A DNA stretch of 64,000 nt from Chelonoidis abingdonii (lineage: Eukaryota; Chordata; Testudines; Testudinidae): NCBI RefSeq assembly GCF_003597395.2, contig NC_133777.1:9335063-9399062 (forward strand). Reading direction: 5' to 3'. Under the pieces are notes generated by a model. That model ran no database searches and was not told the origin of the DNA. It worked only from the letters and a program-made list of their open reading frames with translations. Positions within the stretch are counted from its first letter, which is position 1. Every line of letters begins with the position of its first letter. The position numbers and the translations under genes are program-made. Shown piece after piece: positions 33,730 to 46,719 of this stretch.

Positions 33730-36700
33730 CCTTTCCTGATCACCTGTAAGCGCTGCCCAAACCACCAATCTTGTCCAAGCACAGACTTAGAACCACTCTC
33801 ATGGAAAAGTCCCATCACACGAAATAAGGATTAAACCAATAGGCTTCTAGAGAAATGTATTGGGGTTTCATAGAACTCACTCTTAAATACCGATGGAACG
33901 TAACAGAGAGTAAGGCCCTTTCCACCGTGACTGTCACCTTCATGAAAGCGAGTGAGCACAAACACAGAGATGTCTTTCACATGAGCCTTTCAGGATTCCA
34001 GGGGAGAAGATTAATAGAGGCCACTGTGGTGCATTACCAGTCGTTGTTCAGGAAGTCAGGAATTCAAGTCAAAACCAGCTATGACTCAGAGCTGTTCTGG
34101 ATTCACTGTGATAAGAAAGAGCAGAGTCTGTTCTGAACTGTGTTACCCTTTGGGACGGTGTGTTTATCACTGGCAACACGTCACTGCTTCACGTGGTAAC
34201 TTATGCCAATTTTAAAGGGACATTGACACGTTACAATCATGGGCCTGATTCACAACCTTGCCTGGGATTGAGCTGGTGCAGCCAGGACCATGGGATTGTA
34301 GTGGCCCTAAAGCTGCCAGAAGGAAGGAGCAGCAGCAGAAGCTGTGTGCAAAACCCACTGCAACATGGGGCCCTGGACATATAGCAGAGACCTCCCACCC
34401 CAATCTGCTTTTTAGTTTGGAGGGAGACAAAAACCTTTCAGGGTGCCTTCACATATAATTAAGAAGCACACCACCTCCCTCCCCAAAAACAAAACAAAAA
34501 GCAAATACAAGACAAACAAAAAACAAGCCCAGTTTTTCCCCTCTGCATGTCAGAGCTAGGAATTCTTCCCACACAAGCCATTTTAATCTTCTGTCTTTCT
34601 CAAGGCTACACGCTGCAGCCACCAAACTTCTGGCTAAGCAGGACTGGAGTCCTTGCAGAGTCAGTTTGTGCACTTATTACAGGGAGTGCTGTTGAGCAAC
34701 CTAAGGAACTTTCCTCTCTCCAGGGCATAAGAAATCTGGATTCTTCAGTGTGCAAAGCCCCTGGCTGTTGGGAGGAGGAAGAGACCAGAAATAGAAACTG
34801 ATCCCAGGTGTCAACCTGGCAGATAGGCATTTCTGTTTGTTTGCTTTTTAAAAAAAACCAGCCACATAGATTCTTGTGACTATATGTGTTCCTCACATTT
34901 ATTCATTTCAAGACCTAGTCCAGACCTCTGAGAAGAGGCCATCAGCGTGGAAGTGTTGTGCAAACTAACACTTGCATATTGATTACAATTGCCTTGTGAT
35001 AGAGTTCCATTGCCTCCAAGCCTGCATTGAATTGGCCTCCAGCCCACTTCAGGTAGCTAGACCAATGAGGCTGCGTGTGAGGGGAAAATTTCACGCCTGC
35101 TGGAGGCTTGTCATTTGGGAGGGCACCCCCACCCCCATGTCCGTCCCTGAAGCCAACTGTGCAGCACACAGACTGGCCAGTCCTGATCTGGTAAGAGATG
35201 CACCAATTTTCCACATCCCCCTGAAAGTTTTTGTGAGGAAGGCTTCAGCAGAGCCCTGACTGTACATCAAAAGCTGTTTTACCCTGTCCAAACCCCCAGG
35301 AGTTCCAGGGTAGCAGTGGAGTGAAGAATTTGAGTTTCTGTCCCAAGTCTATTTACTCAGACTTTGCATGCGATGGGTAGAGGACAGCACCATCTGCCCC
35401 TAAAAGAGGTGTAAATTACTCCACTCGTCTCAAAGGCATGTTTACTCTGAAGTCTAATGATGTCGAGTCAATTGTCAACATTGCTAATTATTTGGGGGCC
35501 TCACTACCAGGGACTCCCTTGGATCCCTAGGGGAGGTGGGAAGCTACATGCAAAAGATGACACTGTATTATCATTTCCATCTCAGTTCTCAAGGCCAAGA
35601 GGGGATTATGTAGATCCTTCATGGCTCATCTACTTCTCCCCTGGAGCCCACTCTGCCTCTGCTCCTCCCCCTGCGTGGACCCAAGGAGTACCATTATGTT
35701 GATAGAGGAGCGGCATTGCCAAAGCAGCTGGACTGCCCTTGTGGACAGGAGTAGGTGGGATGATCTAGGCCAAAGTGTTTGGTCTGGTTGACATCCTATT
35801 TTGAAAGATACTACTCCACATTCAGACGACTGCCTTTTAAAAAAAATTCACAGCAGTTTAACATGGGGACGGGAGGGGGGGCAACAGGTGGGAACCAGAC
35901 CTTTAAGAGGAGGCTGGAAAAGTGGGGTTTTTTTTGGTAATTTTTCAAACTCTCTTTTTTCTCACTGCCTAAGATCAACTCTTGCAAATTTGAAAGTGAA
36001 GTCTGTTTTCTCACCAGTGTTTACCCTTCCCCTGTGTGCTTTTGTTGTTGGGCTGTGATAATGAGAACTCTACTACTGTTAACTAAAAAAAAATCATTTG
36101 GTTTGGAACAATATAGCTATTACCTGGACGTCGAAACAAGATAAGAAGAGAATCATATTCTCTGCCTCTGCATCCCTTTAATTCATCTAGGCAACAAACA
36201 CCAACATGCGTTCCTTCTAGATGGCGTGAGCATCCTCATTTCTCACTGAGGTCAATGAGGCGTGGAGGTCCCTCAGCACATTGCAGCATTGTTTGGTTCT
36301 AACACAACCGTTTTATAGTATGATTCGATTTGCTCCTGCTCCAAGCTTCCTGCTTGGGTTACAGGACTGCAGCCCTGTGCAGTGGTATGGAGTGAACTGT
36401 GAAGCACTAAAATATTTGCTAAAGTCTTTTTTGATTAAAATAGAGAACTCTCTCTCTCTCCTCTGCTCGCTGTTACCTTAAAATGGAGCTGAACAGTTAC
36501 AAGCAAATCTAAGAATAGTTAGTTCCCCAGCCTGAGACTTCCCATCTTGGAAAATTACAGGGTGAGTGGATTCAGCTTTTCCAGAGACCTGATTAATGAA
36601 AAATCTCTCGTACTCAAAGTGCACTTCACTGTGCAATGATATTATATATCTCAGACAGAGTGAGGGTGATTGAAACACGTCATTGCGCCTTTGCAATATA

Positions 36701-37784
36701 CTCTAATAGACAGGATCAGCTCCCATTTAAATAACTGGCAAAACTCTCAGGGCTGACTCTTGATTGCTCTGTGGCCATTTGCTCAAGGTAGGAAAGAGTA
36801 AGGCCCCCATCACTACCCCAGGGCTACAGTCCTCTAGACCCACCTGCTGACCCAGCTCCGCTGCCCAGCTCTGTGCCACCTCCCGAGTGGATGCGAGATG
36901 GAGGTCGCAGTGGGGTGTTAGGTGCAAGGAAGTGGGGACATGGCTGGAGCAGGTTGATGCCTCAGTGACTCTGCTCCTCCATAAAGTACTATAGGCCCTT
37001 TCAAAGAGGGGCATAACTTAGGAGAGTCTCAGGGTTTCCCTGCTTCCCCAGACCAGAGACGGGGCAAACAGTTTCCTCACTGTTACTGCACAGCAGCACA
37101 GGGATGAATCTGCCCTGCAGACTGCAATGTGTGGTGCTACAAGGCAGCATTCCTACACCCTGCTGATTAGTTGTTACTGCTGATAGAACATCTTAGACTT
37201 TATAGATATATAATTTTGACAGATATTGATAATATTGATTTTTATTTGGAAGGTTTTTTATCAATTTACATTTTCACAGTTGCATGAAATTGGTGGGGGG
37301 AGGGCAGATAATTATTTAATGTTGAGATTCAAAAACTTAAAGCTTGATAATGGTTAAAATGTAAATTGTCAATATCACCTCAAAATATACAAAGTAAATA
37401 GCCTTAAATCGAAGTTTGACTAAGTTTTCAAGTACCATTTTTCTTACTTTGCCTAGCTGCATATTTTGATTATTCTCAATGGAAATATTTTTGTTGGTTT
37501 GTGTGTATGGTGAAATCAAGGTTTATTGAAATTTACAAATAAAACCCAAATCCTTCCAAGCCTGCCTATCTACTATTAGGGGAATTCATCCCCACCTGGG
37601 TGCTAGGACTGTTGCTGGGACAGTGGGAAAGCAGCTCTTGGGCTGTCAGCACTGAGGCAGGGTGGGGCGGGGGTGGTGGTGTTTAGATATGATCCCCATG
37701 TCTGCCTGACAGCTAGACTGTCAGTGCTGGCATAGGGGGTATGGCACCAGCTGTCAGCTCTGCTGGGGACTGACAGTCAAAAGG
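33730..37784. other. Intergenic sequence without a recognised gene
   Basis: The stretch is mixed sequence with several A- and T-runs and no recognised exon or clear transposon. Open frames up to 96 codons on both strands have no recognisable domains. Confidence 0.5.
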
Positions 37785-37985
37785 CAATGCTGTGTCTACC
37801 TGGACACTGTATCACCCTAATTACATCAACATAAGCACTACACCTCTCGTGGAGGTGGACTCATGTCATTGATGTGTGGGTCACTTACTTCAGTGGAAGC
37901 AGCACTGTCGTGTAGACGCTGACATAATTAGGTTAACGTAAGCTGCCTTACGTTGACCTAATCTGTAGTGTAGACCAAGTCTGAT
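37785..37985. mobile_element. MITE with complementary ends
   Basis: The left end ('tgtgtctacctggacactgt') and the right end read in reverse ('cttggtctacactacagatt') share the TCTAC core. The interior repeats 'taattaggttaacgtaagct' and 'gccttacgttgacctaatct', which are inverted relative to each other. This is a non-coding DNA-transposon derivative. Confidence 0.6.
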
Positions 37986-40900
37986 TCTCCTCTCACGTCA
38001 CTGAAGTAAATGGAGTTAAACTGGTGTAAATGAGACAGGAGGAAGGTGGGCTATGATGGGGTGTAAGTCAGGGCAGAATTTAGCCTTGTATGTCTCTCTA
38101 GAATCATACATTGAGTCTTAGTGGACAACTTCCCATTTCTTGTTCTCTGTGGAATCTCTAAGGTGTAATTCAGATTTTTTTTCTTCCCAGAGAGGCACAA
38201 CGGGGCCACCTATTCACTTCTCTGTCAACTTCAGGCTGCTGCTCCTGACATGCAGGGCTGGGATTTCCAGAAGCAGCAATTCCCAGAGTTTCATATTATT
38301 CCACTCAAGTGGATTCAACAGCACATGATTCCTTTGGGATCCACATCATTCTGGAGTTGAATTGTTGATTCCAATTAGCTCAGAAGTCCTAACCCACATC
38401 AAATTCCCTTTCTACTGCATCTTCAGAAATGAAGTTCAGTTGGGTAACTAAAGCATATCTTTCACACTGCCAAGTCCCAAATGTGTGTTGCAATGTGTTC
38501 AAAATGAGGGTCCCCCCAAAATTACATTCAGGAAACTAAATATGCTGTAGGATTAATTCCTGCAGTGCAAATAACTCTTTCTATTACCTCAATGACGTGA
38601 TTCTGCATTTCTGATGGAAACAACTTTGCACCCTAAAAGAGAGGGGACCCCAAATTTGTGTGGAACATAATTTGAGCCTGGGACTCAGTCACTCAAAATG
38701 TGGGACAGTTGGGAAGTATGAACTACAGAGACAGACAGAACGCCTGAAAGTTAAGTCCCTCCTCTGGGTCTTCCAGGGTGTCTTGTTTTCACTGTGCTTA
38801 TGCTTCCGACTGTAAGCTGTCCAGAGCATCATTAGTTTTGTGTCCCATTATAAGAGTTTAACAGATAATGTTATATTTCACTGTTTATCACTGAGAAAAG
38901 GTAAAATGATGAATTCTAAAAAGAAAAACACAGAAAATAATTTATATTGCAGAAATGAATGGCCCATCATGTCACGCTTCTTCTGCCATTATTTACCACG
39001 TTGACCTTCAGTTCAGGTCTTTGTCCTAGATTATAAAGGTCTTTGTAATACATTTTGGCCCCAGGAAGCTGAGAGTTAGCGAACAGGGCAGAGGATTGCT
39101 GCTGGGACTGTAGATAAAGCCCAGCGAGAGACAGGAAGGAATCAGCATCCATTCTCCTAACAGTGTCCAAATTGACATGGAACTCGGCATTAATACATTC
39201 ATTGATTGGTTGGAAAACAGTAGATGACAGGAGACAGCCCACTCTAGAGTTTGACTGCATAGGGAAGGAAGAAAACGGACCTTTGACTCAAGATATGAGA
39301 GCTACTAAGCTCAACATTTTTTTAAAAGGCTTCTCAAAATGTGAATTTAGAACTGTCTGAGGCAACGGATGATAACCGTGCAAAATCTGACACTGTTTGT
39401 AATGAATGAGCTCAGAATTCCCTAATTAGAAGCGCATTCGAAATCCTCATTCAAGTACCCAGCTGCATTGACATCAGTGGGACTCCTCATGGGAGTGATG
39501 ATTACAGGATCAGGCCCGTAAGCTGCAAAGAACGGTTCTGAAGTCACTATTACCTGCTTTGCTTCCTCTCCGCTGCCCCGAAAGCCTGACCCCCTGCTGG
39601 GCACACAGGCACAAGTGTCAACCTGGGGGACTAATTCTGCTTTAAAACTTCTATTTCTGTTCTTGCCATTTATACCTGTCTTGTCAGATTTGCACCTGAA
39701 CTCACCTCAGAGGCATCAATACCAGCTAATGTATAGTTCCAGCCTCAGGCAGCAAAGACTTCACAGCTCTCTGGTGAGAACACAGTGAGCAATTTTCTAA
39801 AGTACACTTCTCTTTAAATTAAAAGAACAGCAATAAAAGTCCTTCAACCTGGGGGCCGCACAGGAGTACTTACCACAGAGATAAACTCTTCAGAGAGCCC
39901 GAAAGATCTGTGGACTTTATTCCTTTGGAGGAAGAAGTAACTGGGGACTTCTTCAGAACCACAGTCAAATATTCTCTGGACAGAGCTGCTTGTTCTACCA
40001 GGGAACCAAGCTGAAACGTGGGCATAGTGTGGGGGAGTATTGGAGGGACACAGATCTAGAAACAGGCCTGAAATGCCAAATCCAGGGATCCCATAAATGA
40101 TGCTACTGTTTTGGAGCAGTATGATTTTTCATTTCTTATAATGTGTCGAGTAGACATTTCCATCTTTTCAGACATCTCTATTTTTGGAATCCTTTGGCAT
40201 ATTCAGCCAAAAGCTATTTTATCTTCCCTGCCCTCGCCCCCTATGATTTTGTAATACTGTTGACCATTCTGGTTACCAATTAAATATTAAACAAAGAAAT
40301 AGGCTGTTTAGGCACATCAGGCTGCAAGGCATGTGCTTATGATAAAAGTGAGATCAGATCAGCCCTTTTGATCTCCAACAGGACACAGTAACTACATAAA
40401 CTTTGGAGGTTCAAATAAACAAACTCCAGAGACCTCATGAACTGGGTCCATGAGGTTAAATGAGTTGCAGTCACTTGTCCAAGTACTCACAAACTCACTT
40501 GAACTTTCAGACTCATTCAAAAACTGCAATCAGCAAGACAGCCTTCTTCCTACAATATAGCCATCTTACTACAAATATATGCTATAGAAGGGACCATTAT
40601 AGGCTATTTGAATAACAATTCACATAGATTGAATCACCTGAACTCCAATAAATAAACGTATGCAAGGTTAGAGTCCCAAATGAAATTAACTACAAAAAGA
40701 GGATCCGATCTAAAGCTGCACAGAACTGTAGACACAGAAACAGAACTATTTAAAGGAAAGATCAGCCAGAATGTATTAGTGTGTGATGGAAAATGCCTCG
40801 AAATAACCCTGTACACATTACCTGTACGTGGGGACAGACCTAGGTAGCTGACCAGGAAATTGTTGGAGGTGGGTAGTAAACACATGAACCTACCTTGTCT

Positions 40901-41563
40901 GTTGTGATGGTGACACACAATACAAAACCTGTACTACTGAGCATAGTGCTTACTACCATACTCAGTCCCATTGACTTCAGTGAGATGATTCTTGGCAGTA
41001 AGGGGTTTGCAAGGTTGGGCCCCAAAAGCATATGAGGATGATATATAACTCCAGTGGTGTATTAAGCCATGTAGAATCACACATTGCTGGAGAGGGTCCC
41101 GCATATCTAGATCTTCCTTGTATATGTGGAGGATATGTAATGTACTGCCTTGTGCAAATGAGTGAGTGATGTTACCCATTAGTGACAGGACCACAGAGAA
41201 GCTATGAGACCTATCCCTGCAACTAGCCAGGCTGTAAAGAGTAGTGTTTCCAAAGTGGAAGGACTACCAGAATTCTCAGCTTGGCTTTCTTCATGTGCAT
41301 GCATACTTTATAAGTAATTATTTTTGTTCTCTAGCACATGAATTTGTTAAAAAATGATCACTGATTGCAAAATTCTGCATAACTAAACCATTGCTATCAG
41401 CTAAATTGAACAAAATAGCATAGAATACACCTCTGAACATTCACTTTAAAAACAAAGCAAACATGCCTTTTCCACTGAGTGGTGTGTGTGTGTGTGAGTG
41501 TTTCCCCAAGCAATCTGCTAGAGAGTGACATGATTACAATCCCTTTTGCAGGTCTGATTTCAT

Positions 41564-41575
41564 CCAGCAGAGGGC
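41564..41575 (+). promoter_or_regulatory. CTCF-like motif, perfect core
   Basis: CCAGCAGAGGGC matches the CTCF core CCASYAGRKGGC at all 12 positions and continues AGTGG. It lies about 9 kb upstream of the CYP3A start. Binding is inferred from the motif alone. Confidence 0.5.
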
Positions 41576-42319
41576 AGTGGTGACCCACAGCCATTACATT
41601 TACAAAAGGCAAAATATTGGCAAAACTAGATATAAAAGTGATCTGTGACCTAAAATCCCACCTATTACAGCTATTACCAGACTTATTTGTTATTATTATA
41701 AAGACTTAAGGTCACATAACCCTTACTATCTATTAGAACTGTGACCACGACTGAATGGAAATTTAACCTGTCGCCTCTGGTTGTAGTATGGTGAGCCATA
41801 CTGTGGGAAACTGGAATTATGGTAGCGAAATGAGCAATAATAACTGGTGCCCAGATCCTCGAAGATATTGGCATATTCATACTCTGGGCAAAATATACAT
41901 CCCTTTGCAGATGAAATCCCATGCTTAACTATCTGATTTGAGCAACTACAGTTGGCACACTTTAAAATATCCACCATTTTGAATGATTGAAGTACACCCA
42001 TTGTACTAGATTTTAACATACACAAGAAGAGGTTTGCTTTGTGTAATGACAACAAAACATTTTCATAATTGCTCCCATGGCTGAAATTATGGCCCTGTAC
42101 ACCCAAAAGCAATAGCCATCTGAATAATAGCGTAGCCCTCCTGGCTGGCACCCTTCTTCCATCTGGAAAGGATGATGACACTGCCTGGAAACACTGATTG
42201 TAAAATGAAGATCTTGGAATTGGGAAATACTGCTGAGACTTGATTTGGACATGGTGGTGAATGAGGACAAACGCAGGGATGGATTTTAAGCAGCAGGCCG
42301 CAACTATATTAAGCTTAAC

Positions 42320-42336
42320 GGGGGGGGGGGGGGGGG
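42320..42336 (+). repeat. 17-base poly-G run
   Basis: An uninterrupted run of 17 G bases. Such runs are length-unstable and often miscounted by sequencing. It can form G-quadruplex structures. Confidence 0.95.
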
Positions 42337-42428
42337 CACTACCGGCCCTGTCACCCATATTCTCACATATGATGCATTTTAAGTGGTTTCAGCAGAGGTT
42401 ACAGGGCACCTATCACATAATCCATTCC

Positions 42429-43330
42429 TAGGGCCCTACCAAATTCACGGCCATGAAAAACACATCGTGGACCATGAAATCAGGTCTCCTCCTGTGAAAT
42501 CTGGTCTTTTGTGTGTTTTCACAGTATACTATGCAGATTTCACAAGGGAGACCAGCATTTCTCAAATTGGGGGTGTTGACCCAAGACAGAGGGGTTTTTT
42601 TTTGGGTCACAAGGTTATTTTAGGAGAGTTGCACCATCTTTGGAGCTGGGTGGCCAGAGAGCAGCAGCTGCTGCCCAGCTCTGAATAATAGATTATTAGG
42701 ATGGGAAGGGACCTCAGGAGATCATCTAGTCCAACCCCCTGCTCAAAGCAGGACTAATCCCCAAATGGCCCCCTCAAGGATTAAGCTCACAACCTTGGGT
42801 TTAGCGGACTAATGCTCAAACCACTGAGCTATCCCAGAAGGCAGCACACTACCAGCAGCAGTACAGAATTAAGGGTGACAGTACTGTACTATGCCACCCT
42901 TACTTCTGTGCTGCTGCCTTCAGAGCTGGGCAGCCAGAAAGTGGTGGCTGCTGACTGAGGGCCCAGTTCTGCAGGTAGAAAAACAGAAATAAGGGTGGCA
43001 ATACCATACCACACCATCCTTACTTCTGCATTGCTGGTGGTGGTGGCTCTGCCTTCAGAACTGGGCACCTGGCCAGCAGCCGCCGCTTTCCAGCTGCTCA
43101 GCTCTGAAGGCAGCGCCGCCATCAGCAGAAGTAAATGTAGCAGTACCACAACTCTCCCTCACTATAACTTTGCACATGCCCCCCAAAAAACTCCTTTTTG
43201 GGTCAGGAACCCTACAATTACAAAACCATGGAATTTCCAATTTAAAAGCTGAAATCATGAAAATTACTATTTTTAAAATCCTATGACCATGAAATTGACC
43301 AACATGGACTGTGAATTTTGTAGGATCCTA
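42429..43330. mobile_element. Non-autonomous hAT-like element, interrupted by a SINE
   Basis: The ends are TAGGGCCCTACCAAATTCAC and, in reverse, TAGGATCCTACAAAATTCAC (17 of 20), continuing into a shared CCATG. The 8-bp flanks are TCCATTCC (42421-42428) and TCCATAAC (43331-43338), 6 of 8 matching. The interior contains repeated blocks around 'gcccagctctgaa' and 'agaattaagggtgaca' / 'agaaataagggtggcaatac'. The SINE at 42686-42835 splits one 'agctctgaaggcag'-type block, so the hAT-like element is older than the SINE. Confidence 0.82.
42686..42835 (-). mobile_element. Turtle tRNA-derived SINE with CR1-like tail
   Basis: On the minus strand it starts GGGATAGCTCAGTGGTTTGA. TAGCTCAGTGGT is a Pol III A box, and GAGCTTAATCC is a B box with minor changes. 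It ends with 'gttggactagatgatctcct', 'gaggtcccttcc', the CR1 3' tail sequence that allows the LINE machinery to mobilise it. This layout is known from the tRNA-Lys-derived turtle Pol III SINE. It is not a functional tRNA gene. It is the strongest taxonomic marker in the window. Confidence 0.92.
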
Positions 43331-43339
43331 TCCATAACT

Positions 43340-45957
43340 CAGGGTAGACTCCCCTTAGCCTACTCCTGGGACCAGCTTGCTTATCTGAGTCCTACCACCA
43401 TCCCCCACAACGAGGACCTCGGTCATGAAGGTTACAAGGTCTCCTCGATCTCATGGGCACAAGGCCCATCGGCAAAATCCCAGGTCTTTTACTTCTGGGA
43501 AGTTTTCCTTTTCTTCTTTTAACCACACTGGGAACTGGCCACTGGGGGTGCCAGTGATTGGTTTTGTTACACCCCCACCCACACTGCCTGATATCAGAAG
43601 TCCTGTCTGCCTGATCCAGTCCCTCACATTTCAGAGCCAGATGTTAGCTGCTGCGTTTGACAGAGGTATTCCATTGTCCCTGAAAAACTCAGGCTGGTTG
43701 TAACGGATGACCCTGTGCTGTACCACAGAACCACCAGTCTCCACGAATATCCTGGGATCCTCACAGTTCACACTCTTCCGTGCCTTATTCACATGATCTG
43801 GTTCTGTGGCTGACAAGAAAACCTGCCTTGTGAGCATTTTTGACTAGACAAACCTAACATATGACCACAGTTGCTTAATCAACCTAACATCCCTGTTGGA
43901 GATCTCATCTATTTTGCATGTGTGCAGGATATTTCCAGTTGCTCACTTCTGAGAGAGCGCCTTGTATTTTATTGCATCATACCTGAAGTGTTCAGATGCA
44001 GAGATAGCAGGAGACAAATTCTTTCTTTTACTTATTCTCAGTTAATTTTACTAGGCTAAACTGGGAGACTCTGAAACACTCATTTGTACTGGACTGGGCA
44101 GCAAAATGTGCTGCTGACAGTTACTGATTTATCCAGAGAATGGTATGGTTTAAAGAATAAGAGAGAATATAATTACATGTTTTAAGGAAATGAAAAAAGG
44201 TTGGTAAGCTTCAGAGTTATGACTTTAAGTGGCAAAACATCTGACCAATGTCCTACTTTCTACATAGCTCCAAAGCTCAGGATGTGGTCCTTAGCGTCCA
44301 GGGGATTTCATTACATTTTGCTGCATATTCAGGGAGGATTTAAAACCCAAGGAGTTATCTATAGCTAGAAGATCATATATTATCATTAAAGACCGTCAGA
44401 TATACAGCAACTTTATTTTCTTTTGTGTCCAGAAGTAGTACATTTTTATCACTTAAACCAAGATTTAGTCTTTATTATGAAATATTTTACCATGGCTCAC
44501 CAAAACTTTGCAGAGGCCAGGGGAAAATCAATTGTTTCCCCTCCCAACCATCAACATTTGCCTATGCAGCAACTGAACCCCATATAATGGCTTGGCTGGA
44601 GAGAACCAATTAAGTAGGGGAAGATAGTGGAGCATATGGAAGCAACTTAACACATATACAAATTAGCATATAAAAAGTTCTTCAGGAATTGGGATGCTTT
44701 CAGGACACTTTAATGCTGTATTATTTTTCTTTTCTGAAAGACACAATCACATTAGCCTGAGCAGCTTCAAGGTATTATTGATGGGCAGGCAGCACGATTC
44801 TCTCCAGAAATTTGTTGTAAAGTATGGCTTTTAAAAGCACGTCAGACTTGGGCTTTGACAGGATACAACCTGCTTGAAAATGTCTGGTAAGAGAGGGGTG
44901 TGTCAAAACGCTCAATGGTGCTGAAAGTGCCAGATAAAGACCAACCTGCAGTGGCTGAACAGAATGAAGGGGCAGTCTGTGGGGATGAGGGGAAAAATGG
45001 GAAAAGCTGAAGCAGTGAAAATTTCAGTTTGGTCTCTCATTTTCTTAACCTAAATCACTGAGTTTCTGCACTGTAAAAACTGGAGTCCTGTGTCTGACTG
45101 GAGTCCTGTGTCACCCCTCTCATGGGAGAACTCTACACCTCAGGGAACAAAATGGTGACTCTTGGTCCTCCACTAACCTGAGGCAGGTGTCTTATCATGA
45201 ATGCACAAAGGACCTCACGATCACTGTCCCTCTGCCAATGAAATAAGGGAAAAGGGACCAGATTGTCTGGTCAGTATTAGGCTAGGGGAAGGGGCAGAGT
45301 GTACTTTCCTTGTAGATCTCCCCCCAACCCGACACACACACACTTTCCATGGTGAGCAGTCATATTTTCGCAACACTTAGCCAGTCTCTGCCTGTGTGGT
45401 GCCTCATCTATGTGGTTGGGGAATTCTGGCTGGGCACAGAGAGCTAACACAGCCTGACATTACAATAGCTCTTCCATATCCCCGTCTACATTGAGGGGCC
45501 CCCTTTAAGGGGGATTCCAAGAGGCAGCAGCAATGTGGGGAAGCCCTGACAGTGAGGCTCCAAAGAAAGCTCAATGCCAGAGAGCTGAATCAGAGTTGGG
45601 ACACAGAGCCTGTGAATGACGGGCTCTGGAGTCTAGTGAATCCCAGGGAGCCCCTACTCATGAAGTTTTCTGCTATCCAGATGTCCTCTCCAGTGTATTT
45701 CTACAGGAGGGGTAATCTGCCCTAAGTCTGGAAGTGAGAGAAGTTGTTAATATTTCCTGTTTTCTAATATCCCCATATCTCCTTTTACTGTTTGCATAAG
45801 ATAGGACTGTGTGTTTAGCTACTCAGCTTTCTAAGTTTTCATGACTAAAGGATATATCTATAAAAGTTAAAGGGACTCTGACCTTTTCTTTGGACTCACT
45901 TTATCATACCTTCAAAACAATTTAAGCCCTCAGGGAAAGGCTACAATTCTACAGTAA
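43340..45957. other. Intergenic sequence without a recognised gene
   Basis: No transposon or exon is identified. A minus-strand open frame at 43631-43837 (68 codons) has fairly protein-like composition (CEDPRIFVETGGSVVQHRV), but I recognise no family and see no splice signals that connect it to anything. Confidence 0.5.
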
Positions 45958-46715
45958 TTAGAGCTGGTAGAATTTTTTCAGTCAGCAAATTTTCCTACTG
46001 AAAAATGGTGTTTTATAGAAAATAATTTTTTCCTTCTTAGAAAATATCACGTGCCCTTTTTTTTTTAAGTGAGGAAATTTTAAACAAAACATTTTATGTT
46101 TCATACTAAATCAAAAGTTTTGCTTATTTCAGTTTTGGAAAACTGAAAATTATAAATTTTCTAAATGTTTTTTCCCTTCTCCTTCCTTTTCCATCTTTCC
46201 TACTGAATGCAACAGAAAGAATGATGTCCAGGGCTTTATGAGTTCTCTTTTTTTCCTTGTCCCATGCTTCAAGTTTCAAAATTTCCCCAACTCTGGAAAA
46301 TGAAAAGGTGGACAAATTAAAACCAAAACATGGTAATTTTGCCACTCTAACATTTCAGAAGTTGAGAAAGTTTTGAGGAGTTACAGAGTAGAAAAGGGGA
46401 AATGTGTGGGAGTGTGGAGAAAAGAGCCTGAACATTCTTCATTTAATTGCACTCAATGACAAAGCAGAAAAAAAAGGAACAGGGTTGTAAGAGAGAGGGA
46501 AAATGAAAATTTGCAAACTTCAGAAAATTTAAAATTCCAAAATTTCTGAAATGTTGAGATTTCAAAATTCAAAATGGTTTGAAAAATAGTTGGTGAAAAT
46601 TTTAGAAAAAAACAACAAAAAATTGTTCTGCCCCAAACCCTGCAAAATGGAAACAAACTGAACACTTCAGAATTTCCCACAAAATTGATTTTTTCAATTT
46701 TTTGAACAGGTCTAA
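45958..46715. mobile_element. AT-rich MITE of 'gaaaattttc' type
   Basis: The left end 'ttagagctggtagaattttt' and the reverse of the right end 'ttagacctgttcaaaaaatt' share TTAGASCTGKT. The interior is dense in 'aaaatttt', 'tcagaatttccca' and 'ttcaaaattcaaaat' palindromes. This matches a reptile MITE pattern (A/T-rich with an AGAGCTGGT-type terminus). Target duplication is not convincing. Confidence 0.6.
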
Positions 46716-46719
46716 TACT

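Larger units (their letters stand above)
37990..42428. other. Intergenic sequence without a recognised gene
   Basis: No gene is identified. Decayed palindromic-MITE phrases lie at about 39430-39520 and 40930-41030. A minus-strand open frame of 210 codons (41726-42358) starts inside the poly-G tract region, is rich in Ser, Cys and Tyr, and has no domain I recognise; it may be a relic of a mobile element. A short (TG)n run lies at 41485-41498. Confidence 0.5.

Noticed and set aside
41726..42358. 210-codon minus-strand frame as a gene
   Set aside because: No recognised domain, begins by the poly-G tract, a different frame is also open over 42013-42270, and there is no splice or promoter context. 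It may be a mobile-element relic, but I cannot support a call.
42780..42835. Possible tRNA gene on the minus strand
   Set aside because: The Pol III A and B boxes belong to a SINE with a CR1 tail; the tRNA-like part is diverged and continuous with the SINE body.
43631..43837. 68-codon minus-strand frame with protein-like composition
   Set aside because: No family is recognised and no flanking exon structure is visible. A protein search would decide.
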